Assembly (NCBI RefSeq): GCF_009695935.1
Contig: NZ_VUMY01000002.1
Location: 1-64,000 of the forward strand
DNA: 64,000 bases
Direction: 5' to 3'
DNA from: Mobiluncus porci
GTDB lineage: Bacteria > Actinomycetota > Actinomycetes > Actinomycetales > Actinomycetaceae
Shown here in pieces: positions 33,209 to 41,237 of this stretch (the first letter of the stretch is position 1; the number at the start of each line of letters is the position of its first letter). The translations under genes and the position numbers were made by a program. Below the pieces are notes generated by a model, which worked only from the letters and a program-made list of their open reading frames with translations, was not told the origin of the DNA and ran no database searches.

Positions 33209-35020
33209 ATGACTATAGCGCCGCACACGCCACCGCCTCGAGACGCGAAGGCTTCCGAGGTTTTCGCTGGCTTTGCGCAGGATAAAAAACGCACTGGAAA
33301 ACTGCCGGTCGCTATCGGAATTCTCCTCGGGGTGCTTCTCCTCGGATATGTCGGCCTCGCCGCTGCGGTGGCCGGTTCTGTCCCCAAAGGCGCGACTTTC
33401 GCAGGCGTACCGGTCGGCGGAATGACCCCCGACAAGGCCATTAAGAAACTAGACACCGACCTCGGCCCGAAACTGAAAAATCCCTTCCCCGTCACTCTTG
33501 GCGCTAAAACCGCCAATCTCAATCCCGCCACCGCCGGACTCCAGCCCGATTTTTCCGCTTCGGTTCATCAAGTTGCCGACTTTTCTTTGAACCCCGTGAA
33601 AATATTCGCCCACCTCGCGGGGGCGGGCGCCTTGGAACTCACCTCCAAAATCGACCAAACCGCGCTGAACCAAGCCGTTTCCGCCGCTGCAGCAGACTTG
33701 AAAACCCCGCCGACAGAGGCTAATTTCCTTTGTCAAGACGGGAAACTTGTCCCCGTGAAACCTGCTCCCGGGATGGACCTCAAAGTCGGCGAAGCCACCC
33801 AAGAAATCGCCAAGAAATGGTGGAAACAAGGCAAGGCTCTAAAGGTTCCCGGGAAATCCACCACCCCGAAAACAACCGAAGCGCAGTTGAAAGCCGCGGA
33901 AGACAGCACCGCCAAAACTCTCCTGAGCGGCCCAATTACGGCAAATATCGGCGAACAAAAACTCACGATCCCCGAGGGCACAATCTGCCAAACCGCAACG
34001 TGGAAACTTGAAGGCGAGAAACTGACCCCGAAACTTGACGGCGGGAAACTGCGAGATTTCGCCCTCGCGAATCTATCCGGACTCGAAACCGCCCCGGTCA
34101 GTGCGCGCTTCAGCTTCGAGACCGGCGCCCCCACCGTGGTCGCATCCACCAACGGGACGAAGCTCGATCCCGAAGAGATTTCCTCAAAGGTCACTGCCGG
34201 AGCCGTGTCGGGAGAAAACCGCGAGGTCACGGTGGATTTGACCCCCATCCCACCGGAGTTCTCGACCGAGGATGCTAACGCGGCTGGGATCAAGGAGGTT
34301 ATCGGGGAGTTCGCAACGCCGCTGACTTCGAATGCGGTTCGAACCGGAAACCTCCGCAAAGCGGCTGGGATTCTTACCGGCGTTTTGGTGAAACCCGGCG
34401 AACAGTTCTCCCTGGAGGAATCCCTTGGTGAAATCTCTGTCGAAAACGGCTGGGCTGCCTCCGGTGTCATCGAAAACGGCGTCCACACGACAGCCCTCGG
34501 CGGTGGCCTGTCCCAGATGTGTGTCACGGCCTTGAACGCCGCGTGGTTCGCCGGAATGGACCTTGTTGAATTCCACCCCCACAGCGTCTGGTTCTCTCGC
34601 TACCCCATGGGACGCGAATGCACCTTGTGGACCGGTTCGCTGGATTTGAAGTGGAAGAATCCGAACCCCAATCCGGTCGTTCTCCAGGGTTGGGTGAGCG
34701 GCGGGCAACTCCACATGCGGGTGTGGGGGACGAAATACTACGAGGTAAAAACCTCGCAAAGCCCCAAGTCGGCGATTCGTCAGCCCACCGTGAAAGTCAA
34801 CAACTGGGCGGAGTGTGTGCCTTCGGGCGCGGGCCAGATAGGGTTCACAATTTCCAACACGCGTACGCGCTTGCTGAACGGGAAAGAGGTTGATTCCAAG
34901 ACCTACACCCACACCTACGAGCCCGACCACCAGATTGTCTGCGCGAAAGATCTGGCGGCGCAAAAGGCTGCGGAAGAGCAGGCTGCCCAAGCCCAGGCGG
35001 TTCAAGAGCAGCAGGATTAG
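33209..35020 (+). CDS. VanW family protein with peptidoglycan-binding-like repeats
   Basis: 603 residues. A cytoplasmic N-terminus of about 30 is followed by one membrane helix (VAIGILLGVLLLGYVGLAAAV), two PG_binding_4-like repeats in the extracytoplasmic part (FAGVPVGGMTPDKAIKKL and a second copy), and a C-terminal VanW domain with KPGEQFSLEESLG, GGGLSQMCVTALNAAW and EFHPHSVWFSRYPMG. The protein ends with an Ala/Gln-rich helix. VanW proteins accompany vancomycin resistance in some hosts, but most are envelope proteins of unknown role, and nothing here suggests resistance. Confidence 0.88.
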   Translation: MTIAPHTPPPRDAKASEVFAGFAQDKKRTGKLPVAIGILLGVLLLGYVGLAAAVAGSVPKGATFAGVPVGGMTPDKAIKKLDTDLGPKLKNPFPVTLGAKTANLNPATAGLQPDFSASVHQVADFSLNPVKIFAHLAGAGALELTSKIDQTALNQAVSAAAADLKTPPTEANFLCQDGKLVPVKPAPGMDLKVGEATQEIAKKWWKQGKALKVPGKSTTPKTTEAQLKAAEDSTAKTLLSGPITANIGEQKLTIPEGTICQTATWKLEGEKLTPKLDGGKLRDFALANLSGLETAPVSARFSFETGAPTVVASTNGTKLDPEEISSKVTAGAVSGENREVTVDLTPIPPEFSTEDANAAGIKEVIGEFATPLTSNAVRTGNLRKAAGILTGVLVKPGEQFSLEESLGEISVENGWAASGVIENGVHTTALGGGLSQMCVTALNAAWFAGMDLVEFHPHSVWFSRYPMGRECTLWTGSLDLKWKNPNPNPVVLQGWVSGGQLHMRVWGTKYYEVKTSQSPKSAIRQPTVKVNNWAECVPSGAGQIGFTISNTRTRLLNGKEVDSKTYTHTYEPDHQIVCAKDLAAQKAAEEQAAQAQAVQEQQD

Positions 35021-35270
35021 GGCTTTCGCCTCAGAGCCTCGGCGCATCGACCTGTCGGGACGTCAAAGCACCGCGGCGGTTTTCGGAGACTACATTCAGC
35101 CCTTGACGCGAGTGCCGCGTCCTGGGCGGCCACTTTCGAGCGTTATTTTGGGTCGCGCCAACATATTAATTGCTCTGAACTGCGCTTATGTAAATTTGAC
35201 GCGGAGACTCAGGGGCTCTGTTGGGAGTGTTTTCGGGGATTGAACCGAGGATGATACTCGCTGCTAACTC

Positions 35271-35395
35271 TGTAACTCGGGGGATTCTGGCTGTGAGTGG
35301 CAATAGTGGCAGCAATGCCCAAAATCGCACCAGTTACATAGTTACCTCCAGATACACAACCGACAAATCCACCTACACCCGTGGATAACAGGGCC
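35271..35395 (-). repeat. Palindromic repeat family A, copy 3
   Basis: The palindromic core is 35271-35340 (TGTAACTCGGGGGATTCTGG to CAGTTACATA). The flank to 35395 matches, in reverse, the left flank of copy 1 (3141-3193), so the shared length is about 125 bases. The remaining gap to 35688 has no gene. It should contain the prophage junction, but no attachment core can be named without the other end. Confidence 0.7.
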
Positions 35396-35688
35396 TTATT
35401 GAAGTCATTCCGTGTTTCTCCCGCTCAACGTCGGGTCTTACTTCAAATCAGGACTCGGGCTTGGCAAGGGGTAGACTGGGGGCTATGACTTATACTTTCA
35501 GGCCGGTTTAAGCTATCACAGGTCGGAGGCGTTTCACCTAATAAACCCGCGTTTCACGCGTCCCCCCCGCCACCCTAGACAACCCCAAATTACCCCGAAC
35601 GCCCCTCAAATGGCTATACTAATGGCTACACTCAACCAGGCGGTTTGAGCAACAATAGAAACAATGTAATGGCCAAGCGAGGGACGGC

Positions 35689-36828
35689 ATGGGCTACGGG
35701 GACGGCAGCATCTACTTCGTGGAGAAACGCGGGCTATGGTTCGCCGCGATAGAGGACGGGTGGACACCACAAGGGAAACGCCGCCGCAGGGTTGTGTCCT
35801 CCAAAACCAAAGCCGGAGTGCGACGCAAACTAGAACAAGCGAAAAGAGAACGGGATGCGGGCATAACTGGCGCAAACCCCACAGTGAAAACCTACGGCAA
35901 CCAGTGGCTGGAAAGACAAGCCGCGCGGGTACGCCCCGGAACACTCAGAGGATTCAAAACCGCGATAGGCGTCCTAACAAAAGCCCTCGGCCGGAAACAA
36001 GTAAAAGACGTCAGGGGCACGGATCTAGAGGCGCTCGGGGTAAGCGAGACAGGGCGCGGCCTATCACCGGCGACCGTGATAGGAGAACAAACCATTTGGG
36101 GGATGATGTTCAAAGACGCGGCAAGAGACGGCCTGAATGTTCACGTGTCAGTCCCAGGGTTTAAGAAAGTGAAAAAGGGAGAGGGGAAAAGGGCCGCGAT
36201 TCCCTCCGGAGAGGTTGCTAGGCTCGTGAAAGCCGCGCGCAGTATTCCGGGAGGGGTCAGGTTCACCTTGTCGCTGGTTTTGGGGTTGCGGCCCGCGGAG
36301 GTTGCGGGGCTACGCTGGCAGGATATCGATTTCGAGACTGGCACCCTTAGGGTAGAGTTCCAGCTTGTCCGGTTGCGTACCCCGCCGCCGCCAGGGATGG
36401 TCGCCCACCATGTGAGAGGCTTGTATTATTTGACTTTGCCGAAAACCGCGTCGGGGGCTAGAACAATCCCGTTGCCGGGTGATTTACTGAACCAGTTGCG
36501 GGAGTGGAGGGAAAAGACACCGGGCAACGAGTGGGGGCTGGTTTTCCAAGCCGTGAGGGGTGGTGGGCCGCTTTGCTCTGACTCTAACCGGCGGGTGTGG
36601 GAGAAACTACAAAAGGACGCGGGGGTTGCGAAGCCGGACGGGAAGCCCTATCTGTTGTACGAGGCTAGGCACACGGCGGCGACCTTAATGTTGGAGGCGG
36701 GGGTCGCGCCGGTGACGGTCGCGGCGATAATGGGGCATTCTGGAACGAGAATGCAGTCGGTTTACCAGCATCCGGGGCGCGAGTTGGAGTTGGAGGGGTT
36801 GCGGAAAGTCGAGGCGCTGATTTCGTGA
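35689..36828 (+). CDS. int: Tyrosine-recombinase integrase
   Basis: Phage integrase of 379 residues. An N-terminal arm-binding part (GDGSIYFVEKRGLWFAA) leads to a core-binding SAM-like part (YGNQWLERQAARVRPGTL), then the catalytic domain. Arg in LVLGLRPAEVAGLRWQDID, LYEARHTAATLMLEAGV, IMGHSGTRM and the nucleophile Tyr in QSVYQHPG are visible. The first residue of the usual H-x-x-R box is Tyr (YEAR), a change seen in some active phage integrases. It is encoded at the left end, reading into the prophage. Confidence 0.95.
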   Translation: MGYGDGSIYFVEKRGLWFAAIEDGWTPQGKRRRRVVSSKTKAGVRRKLEQAKRERDAGITGANPTVKTYGNQWLERQAARVRPGTLRGFKTAIGVLTKALGRKQVKDVRGTDLEALGVSETGRGLSPATVIGEQTIWGMMFKDAARDGLNVHVSVPGFKKVKKGEGKRAAIPSGEVARLVKAARSIPGGVRFTLSLVLGLRPAEVAGLRWQDIDFETGTLRVEFQLVRLRTPPPPGMVAHHVRGLYYLTLPKTASGARTIPLPGDLLNQLREWREKTPGNEWGLVFQAVRGGGPLCSDSNRRVWEKLQKDAGVAKPDGKPYLLYEARHTAATLMLEAGVAPVTVAAIMGHSGTRMQSVYQHPGRELELEGLRKVEALIS

Positions 36829-36887
36829 AACCCGGGTTTTGGCCCGTTACGGGGGTGTATGGTCAATAGTGAGCAAAGGAGAAAGGC

Positions 36888-37121
36888 GTGAAACAGCTAT
36901 TCATCTTGGGCACCCTAATATGGTTCGTAATCGCAGGGGCAATGGAAAACGGATTCAGCGGCGCAATATCCGCTTTCATAGGCTGGGTATTTCTTGCCTT
37001 AATGGTAACCGTAGCCTGGCGCGTGCTTAGGTTCCTGTTTGCACCACTACCAACGGAAACAGAGACTAAGGCAACAGGGGGCGGAGATAAAGACATTGAT
37101 ATTCAAATCGACAAAAACTAA
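36888..37121 (+). CDS. Small prophage membrane protein
   Basis: 77 residues with two hydrophobic helices (FILGTLIWFVIAGAM and AFIGWVFLALMVTVAW) and a polar, acidic tail. The GTG start has AAAGGAGAAAG just upstream. It overlaps the end of the convergent DUF4041 gene by four bases. I do not recognise a family. Its place beside the integrase fits a lysogenic-conversion or superinfection-exclusion gene, which is a guess. Confidence 0.6.
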   Translation: MKQLFILGTLIWFVIAGAMENGFSGAISAFIGWVFLALMVTVAWRVLRFLFAPLPTETETKATGGGDKDIDIQIDKN

Positions 37122-38419
37122 AGTGTCTCTCTCATACTCTCAGATTCCCGATACTGCGCGGCCTCGGGCTCTTCCACGAACTCAAGGAGATTACCCGCAA
37201 CTTCCACCAGCGCTTCTTTCACCTCTAGCGGGGTTACGGCGAAAAACTCGCGGCGGGGATTCACTAGATTAACGCGTTGCTTAGCGAAACGATGGTGAAG
37301 CTCGGTTTCTACCCCCACAGCGTCCTCGGTGAAGAATAGGGCGTGAACGTCAAAGTTGAACGGTACGGAGGCGTCTGAGAGTTCCCGTACTCTTTCCATT
37401 GGGTCTAGGCGGCGCGTCATCCCGATTTTAACCATGCGTTTTCCGAAACTACCGATGTTAGAAATAACATACACGTACCCGGCGCGCTGGTTAGCCTCGC
37501 GGAAGTCCACAGTGTCTATCTGCGCGTTGATTTCGTCTAGTTTTTCCTGGAACTGCTGCACCGCCTCAGCGTTGCCTTGTTTCATCAGTTCAAGAATCAC
37601 GTTCTCATAATGGGCGCGTTCCTTTACCAGCTTTTCTCGCTCAGCTGCAAGCTCTTTCATAGCCTTAGCTTCTTCACGCAGTCGGGCTTTCTCTTCCCTC
37701 TCGGCTTCTTTCTCAGCCTGTTTCGCGTTCTGATAATCAAGGGCAAGTTGGAGTTCTTTTAGTCTCAGGTTGTGATATTTAGGGGAAATATGGAGATCAA
37801 TAATCTCGGCTAGTTTCTCTACTTGGTCGCGGGTGCGTTCCAAGCGTTTCCGGGCTGTCTCGCCGTTACCGGCTTTTACGGTCAGAACACAGTTCTCTGC
37901 TTCGGCGTTATAGGCGCGGAGCATGATTTTAGATAGGTTGGCTAGGAATTTGTCGCCGTCTTTCGATGATCCGTTTAGGGTGAAGTTTGAACTGGTTGTT
38001 ATAGCGGTCTTATTCTTTATTGCGTCTTTGATGCCCTTGCGGGTCTTTTTAAGTTCGGCTTCAAGAGTAACGGACGGCTCGGCGGGATGATGATAAGGAG
38101 TTATGCCGGATTCGATAATATCCGTGTAGCCCTCTAGCTCTTTCCTTGCGTATTCGGTTTGACGCCGTGTGTCCTCGGTCTTACGCACCGCTAGATTGTA
38201 TTCTTTTTCTTGCTCTAAGATACGCAGATCTAACGCCCTGGTTTCGTCTTTCAGGGGTTGTATCCTTTTCTCGATTTCGTCCCGCTTTTTTTCCAGGGCC
38301 TTTATTGCCTCGGTGAGGTCAAGTATATTCGTGCCCTCTAGCCGCTGCAGCAGGTTTTGATAGGCGGCTTCGGTTTCCTTATAGTTCTTGATATCGTTTT
38401 TACTCACGAAGAAGGGCAT
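37118..38419 (-). CDS. DUF4041 protein with C-terminal GIY-YIG-like (T5orf172/MUG113) nuclease domain
   Basis: 433 residues. A long coiled coil covers about 20-105, the DUF4041 region about 110-240, a second charged coiled coil 235-310, and the nuclease-like domain about 325-415: GYVYVISNIGSFGKRMVKIG (the Y-V-Y and K-I-G motif), MTRRLDPMERVREL and HHRFAKQRVN. The family is common in prophages and plasmids; a role in defence or exclusion is suspected but unproven. GGGAG precedes the ATG. The gene is oriented against the integrase and with the hicAB-like pair. Confidence 0.82.
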   Translation of the reverse strand: MPFFVSKNDIKNYKETEAAYQNLLQRLEGTNILDLTEAIKALEKKRDEIEKRIQPLKDETRALDLRILEQEKEYNLAVRKTEDTRRQTEYARKELEGYTDIIESGITPYHHPAEPSVTLEAELKKTRKGIKDAIKNKTAITTSSNFTLNGSSKDGDKFLANLSKIMLRAYNAEAENCVLTVKAGNGETARKRLERTRDQVEKLAEIIDLHISPKYHNLRLKELQLALDYQNAKQAEKEAEREEKARLREEAKAMKELAAEREKLVKERAHYENVILELMKQGNAEAVQQFQEKLDEINAQIDTVDFREANQRAGYVYVISNIGSFGKRMVKIGMTRRLDPMERVRELSDASVPFNFDVHALFFTEDAVGVETELHHRFAKQRVNLVNPRREFFAVTPLEVKEALVEVAGNLLEFVEEPEAAQYRESESMRETL

Positions 38420-38454
38420 TGGTTTTCTCCCATCGGTGGATTATCTGGTTAATG

Positions 38455-38832
38455 TTAGGCTGCGGCTAGTTGCGATACTCTCTGGTGTGATACCCCGAGC
38501 AAAGTCCCGATGTCCCGCATGGAGTAGCCTTGGTTGCGGAGTAAGCGGACCGTGTTAGCGGAGATTTCCTTGGTGTTGGCTGTGGCGGCCTGTTCGGCGT
38601 TCCTGGCCGCGATGAGATGTTCTAGTGCGGTAGAAACAGATTCATCCAGTTCTGGTTGTATGCTGATTTCTATCTCGTTCTCGTTTATTCCCGCGAGATA
38701 CGCCAAGGCTTCGCGCATTTCTTCTTCTATCTGGTCTAGGCGGGATACTTGTGAGTAGGCTCCTAGTTCTTCGTTGGAGATTGCCCAACGTCCGTTTTTC
38801 ATGCGTCTTGCGGTTACTGTGAAGGTTCTCAT
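38455..38832 (-). CDS. HicB-like antitoxin with C-terminal helix-turn-helix
   Basis: 125 residues. The first 60 resemble the HicB partial RNase-H fold (FTVTARRMKNGRWAISNEEL, then SRLDQIEEEMREAL). The last 30 are a helix-turn-helix (NQGYSMRDIGTLLGVSHQRV) that could bind the promoter. ATG 38832 overlaps the HicA-like stop as ATGA, which decides the start over the GTG nine bases earlier. Confidence 0.72.
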   Translation of the reverse strand: MRTFTVTARRMKNGRWAISNEELGAYSQVSRLDQIEEEMREALAYLAGINENEIEISIQPELDESVSTALEHLIAARNAEQAATANTKEISANTVRLLRNQGYSMRDIGTLLGVSHQRVSQLAAA

Positions 38833-39041
38833 TTCCGCCACCAGCCTTTCCCTAGTTCTGATTGGTATTGTGCGAAAAATTGCCTGACGGTAGTTTCGTC
38901 GAATTCGTTGTGTCTTCCGAGGGTGTGTGCTTCGGTTCCTATTCTTATGGCGGTGTGTCGAGTTAGTTCTTTGATTTCGAATTCTCGCCCGCGGCGTTTC
39001 GCTTCGAGCTGGAGTTTCTTAATCATTGCTTTCCTCTTCAC
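38829..39041 (-). CDS. HicA-like mRNA-interferase toxin
   Basis: 70 residues, very basic, with a single His-containing region TRHTAIRIGTEAHTLGRHNE and the tail ELGKGWWRK. Size, position before a HicB-like gene and the RH-N-E pattern fit the HicA group, though similarity is loose. The GTG start is supported by TAGACT six bases upstream. An ATG 15 bases later is the alternative. Confidence 0.62.
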   Translation of the reverse strand: MKRKAMIKKLQLEAKRRGREFEIKELTRHTAIRIGTEAHTLGRHNEFDETTVRQFFAQYQSELGKGWWRK

Positions 39042-39047
39042 CCTACA

Positions 39048-39077
39048 AGTCTAGCATGACTTGCATAATAAAGGCAA
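39048..39077 (-). promoter_or_regulatory. Leaderless promoter and operator of the hicAB-like pair
   Basis: On the minus strand TTGCCT, an 18-base spacer and TAGACT are followed by six bases and the GTG. The inverted repeat ACTTGC/GCAAGT lies across the -35 box and spacer and would suit autoregulation by the antitoxin. Confidence 0.55.
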
Positions 39078-39106
39078 GTTGTATTAGACAAACGGTTTTA
39101 GAGTTT

Positions 39107-39268
39107 TCACCCCTTACTCGTACGTCGGTAAGCCTCTATCAGCCATAAGGGCTGTTCGAGGGCTTTAGCGATGCCTCCCGCGTGGCCGCCTAGCTCATTT
39201 TCCCAGTATCGGTAGATGTCGAAGTCGATTAGGGTGTTGGCTACCGCCTGGTCTATTAGCCGTTCCAT
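39107..39268 (-). CDS. Small protein of unknown function
   Basis: 53 residues, beginning MERLIDQAVANTLIDFDIYR and ending in ALEQPLWLIEAYRRTSKG, with balanced composition typical of a real protein. The frame stays open upstream of the ATG into the divergent gene, so the true start is uncertain. It lies between the hicA-like promoter and the plus-strand gene at 39278. No family recognised. Confidence 0.45.
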   Translation of the reverse strand: MERLIDQAVANTLIDFDIYRYWENELGGHAGGIAKALEQPLWLIEAYRRTSKG

Positions 39269-39277
39269 GTACGGGGG

Positions 39278-39640
39278 TTGCGGGCGCGTGTGTACGTTTT
39301 TTATGTGCTGCGTGATGACCCGGTTTATTTTGAGAGGTCTATGGAATGCGCGCGGTTACAGATTGAGATGGAGGCGAAAGCGCGAAGAGCTTTTAAGCGT
39401 GAGTTTGATTCAATAAAATCTGTCACGATTGAGAGAATGCGTGCGGAAGGTGAGTGGAATCCGGGCGTTTTTAAGTTGCCTGAGCATCATGGCTATAAGC
39501 GTATGGCGATAGTCTTGGAAAAGGAAAAACGCTACGGTGACGCGTTGAAAGTGATTCGTGAGGCGCGGCGTAAAGGCTGGAACGGGGACTGGGATAAACG
39601 CGAGGAACGGATTGAGAAGCGTCTAGCTAAGACCAAGTAG
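39278..39640 (+). CDS. Prophage protein with a TPR-like C-terminus
   Basis: 120 residues. The C-terminal half MAIVLEKEKRYGDALKVIRE reads like one tetratricopeptide-like helix pair. The start is unclear: TTG at 39278 gives the longest frame, GTG at 39290 is possible, and neither has a good ribosome-binding site. It is followed by a strong terminator at 39705. Confidence 0.6.
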   Translation: MRARVYVFYVLRDDPVYFERSMECARLQIEMEAKARRAFKREFDSIKSVTIERMRAEGEWNPGVFKLPEHHGYKRMAIVLEKEKRYGDALKVIREARRKGWNGDWDKREERIEKRLAKTK

Positions 39641-39704
39641 ACATCTACTGCGAGCGGGAGTGTATCCGCTCGCGTCTGGGTGATTGAACTTGTCGAAAAT
39701 ATCG

Positions 39705-39754
39705 ACAGGTTGCTCCGTGGCTCGCTTTAGGGTCACGGGGCAACCTGTTTTTTA
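39705..39754 (+). terminator. Terminator between the accessory block and the repressor
   Basis: ACAGGTTGCTCCGTG pairs with CACGGGGCAACCTGT (one mismatch) across a 14-base loop and is followed by TTTTTTATT. It ends the plus-strand unit and lies tail-to-tail with the repressor gene. Confidence 0.85.
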
Positions 39755-39765
39755 TTCAGTTATGG

Positions 39766-40113
39766 CTAGTCCTGGGATGCTTGCATTTCAGCAAGCATAT
39801 TTAACCGCCTAGTTAGTTCCCTGGTCAGCTGCGTGTCAGTAGCACGTTCTAGGACAGATGGGACTAGCGAATCTAAATCGACATTCCGATAGCTTGCTGC
39901 TTCTTCGGGTGTGATTAGGTCGGTGACTATCAATGCTTCCAGAGTGTCTACTTTGTAGGCGCGGGCAATGGTGACCGCTGCCTCCGGGGAGAGTTGATAG
40001 TACTGGGTTACTTGCCGGTTGAGAGTGGACTGGGATAGCCCGGTTTTGCGGGCTACCTGGTTCACGGAATCCCCGGCGACAGTTTCTTCGTACCAAGTGA
40101 TTGATTTAGTCAC
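39766..40113 (-). CDS. Prophage repressor-like DNA-binding protein
   Basis: 115 residues with a helix-turn-helix (SVNQVARKTGLSQSTLNRQV, about 17-36) followed by a helical dimerisation-like C-terminus. It is divergent from a Cro-like gene with an operator-rich gap between, the layout of a lysogeny switch. GTG 40113 is chosen because TATTAT lies six bases upstream (leaderless) and the open frame before it has hydrophobic, non-protein-like text. Confidence 0.75.
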   Translation of the reverse strand: MTKSITWYEETVAGDSVNQVARKTGLSQSTLNRQVTQYYQLSPEAAVTIARAYKVDTLEALIVTDLITPEEAASYRNVDLDSLVPSVLERATDTQLTRELTRRLNMLAEMQASQD

Positions 40114-40119
40114 ATTGAA

Positions 40120-40157
40120 ATAATACCACACTATTAGGCAAAGTGGGTAACTTACCC
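40120..40157 (-). promoter_or_regulatory. Repressor promoter and operator
   Basis: TATTAT (40125-40120, minus strand) sits six bases before the repressor GTG. The 13-base palindrome GGGTAACTTACCC (40145-40157) lies just upstream, overlapping the -35 area of this promoter and close to the opposite one. Confidence 0.5.
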
Positions 40158-40165
40158 GACATGAC

Positions 40166-40194
40166 TTGACAAAGTAAATCAAGATGGCTAAATT
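40166..40194 (+). promoter_or_regulatory. Early promoter of the Cro-like/antirepressor operon
   Basis: TTGACA (40166-40171), exactly 17 bases, then TAAATT (40189-40194). A start near 40201 would give a leader of about 25 bases with GGAAGGAG before the ATG at 40226. Confidence 0.7.
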
Positions 40195-40225
40195 AGTCAG
40201 TATGACAACTGCGGAAGGAGTTGGA

Positions 40226-40450
40226 ATGTTGATAATCAGCCTAAAAACCGGTGTTATCCACACTGTACTGAAACAGCACAACCTAGCGCATGAGGGGTTA
40301 GCGGCAGCCCTGGGAATCACACCCGACCGGCTAACCCGGCTTGCTCAAGGTGAAGCAATCTCACAAGACCTATTGGCGCGCCTAGCCGCCATTTCAGGGA
40401 TGACCTTAGACGAGTTGGCAAGTGTAACCACGGTCAAAACGGCGGCATAA
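40226..40450 (+). CDS. Cro-like helix-turn-helix protein
   Basis: 74 residues, an XRE-type fold: LKQHNLAHEGLAAALGITPD, RLTRLAQGEAISQDLLARLA and GMTLDELASV. ATG 40226 is preferred since GGAAGGAG precedes it; upstream in-frame ATGs lie within or before the promoter. First gene of the rightward early operon. Confidence 0.75.
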   Translation: MLIISLKTGVIHTVLKQHNLAHEGLAAALGITPDRLTRLAQGEAISQDLLARLAAISGMTLDELASVTTVKTAA

Positions 40451-40466
40451 GAGGAAAGAGGGAACA

Positions 40467-41237
40467 ATGATTACGCAAGATATTACGCGGTTCGAGTTTG
40501 ATAGCCAGGAGTTGCGTACCGCGACCGTGGACGGAGAAACCCTGTTCTGTGGTAAAGACGTGTGTACCATTCTCGGATACACGAACCCTAGCAAGGCGTT
40601 GGGCGACCATACAAAGGGGGTAACGAAACGTTACCCCCTTGAAACTGCTGGTGGGACGCAAGAATTCACATTCATCACCGAGCCTGACCTGTACCGGCTC
40701 ATCACCCACTCCAAACTACCCACCGCGGCAAGATTCGAGAAATGGGTATTCGAGGAAGTACTTCCGACTATCCGCCGAACCGGACACTACGGGGATATGG
40801 AGGCCGCGTGGCGGGCTATCACTACCCCGGACGCGATTATCCAAATGGCGGAAAACTGGAAAAAAGACCGCGACGCGCGCCTCGCCTTGGAAGCTAAGGC
40901 GGAAGCGGACGCCCCCAAAATCTTGTTCGCGGAGGCGGTAGCGGGAACACAAGAAACAATCCTCGTAGGGGACTTAGCGAAAATCTTGCGCGGCATGGGC
41001 GTGCTGATAGGCCAAAACCGCCTGTTTCAAATCCTACGCGACGAGCACTATCTATGTTCGACGCCGGGGGACCGCTGGAACATGCCGACCCAGAAATCAA
41101 TGGAGTTGGGGCTTTTCCGAATCAAGGAGTCCCTGGTTGTGGGCGCGGACGGCCTGAACCGGCTCACTAAGACCCCGAAAGTCACGGGCAAAGGCCAACA
41201 GTACTTCATTAACAAGTTTTGCAGGGCGGTGGCCTAA
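40467..41237 (+). CDS. ant: Phage antirepressor (BRO-N plus KilA-C/ANT domains)
   Basis: 256 residues. The Bro-N domain covers about 1-110 (GETLFCGKDVCTILGYTNPS, then ITEPDLYRLITHSKLP, AARFEKWVFEEVLPTIRRTG). The ANT/KilA-C domain covers about 145-250 (ILVGDLAKILRGMGVLIGQN, RLFQILRDEHYL, YFINKF). AAAGAGG lies before the ATG. Such proteins inactivate repressors or bind phage DNA. A 12-base perfect stem lies inside the gene. Confidence 0.92.
   Translation: MITQDITRFEFDSQELRTATVDGETLFCGKDVCTILGYTNPSKALGDHTKGVTKRYPLETAGGTQEFTFITEPDLYRLITHSKLPTAARFEKWVFEEVLPTIRRTGHYGDMEAAWRAITTPDAIIQMAENWKKDRDARLALEAKAEADAPKILFAEAVAGTQETILVGDLAKILRGMGVLIGQNRLFQILRDEHYLCSTPGDRWNMPTQKSMELGLFRIKESLVVGADGLNRLTKTPKVTGKGQQYFINKFCRAVA
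40614..40640. repeat. Perfect 12-base inverted repeat inside ant
   Basis: AAGGGGGTAACG, AAA, CGTTACCCCCTT. It shares GGGTAAC/GTTACCC with the operator palindrome at 40145-40157, so it could be an intragenic operator or an mRNA hairpin. The encoded residues (KGVTKRYPLE) are also conserved in the family, so chance from coding is possible. Confidence 0.6.

Noticed and set aside
33209-35020. VanW as evidence of vancomycin resistance
   Set aside because: No vanHAX or regulator genes nearby; VanW-domain proteins are common in susceptible actinobacteria.
35460-35688. attL core of the prophage
   Set aside because: No tRNA end or clear duplicate is visible, and the right end is outside the window, so no attachment core can be defined.
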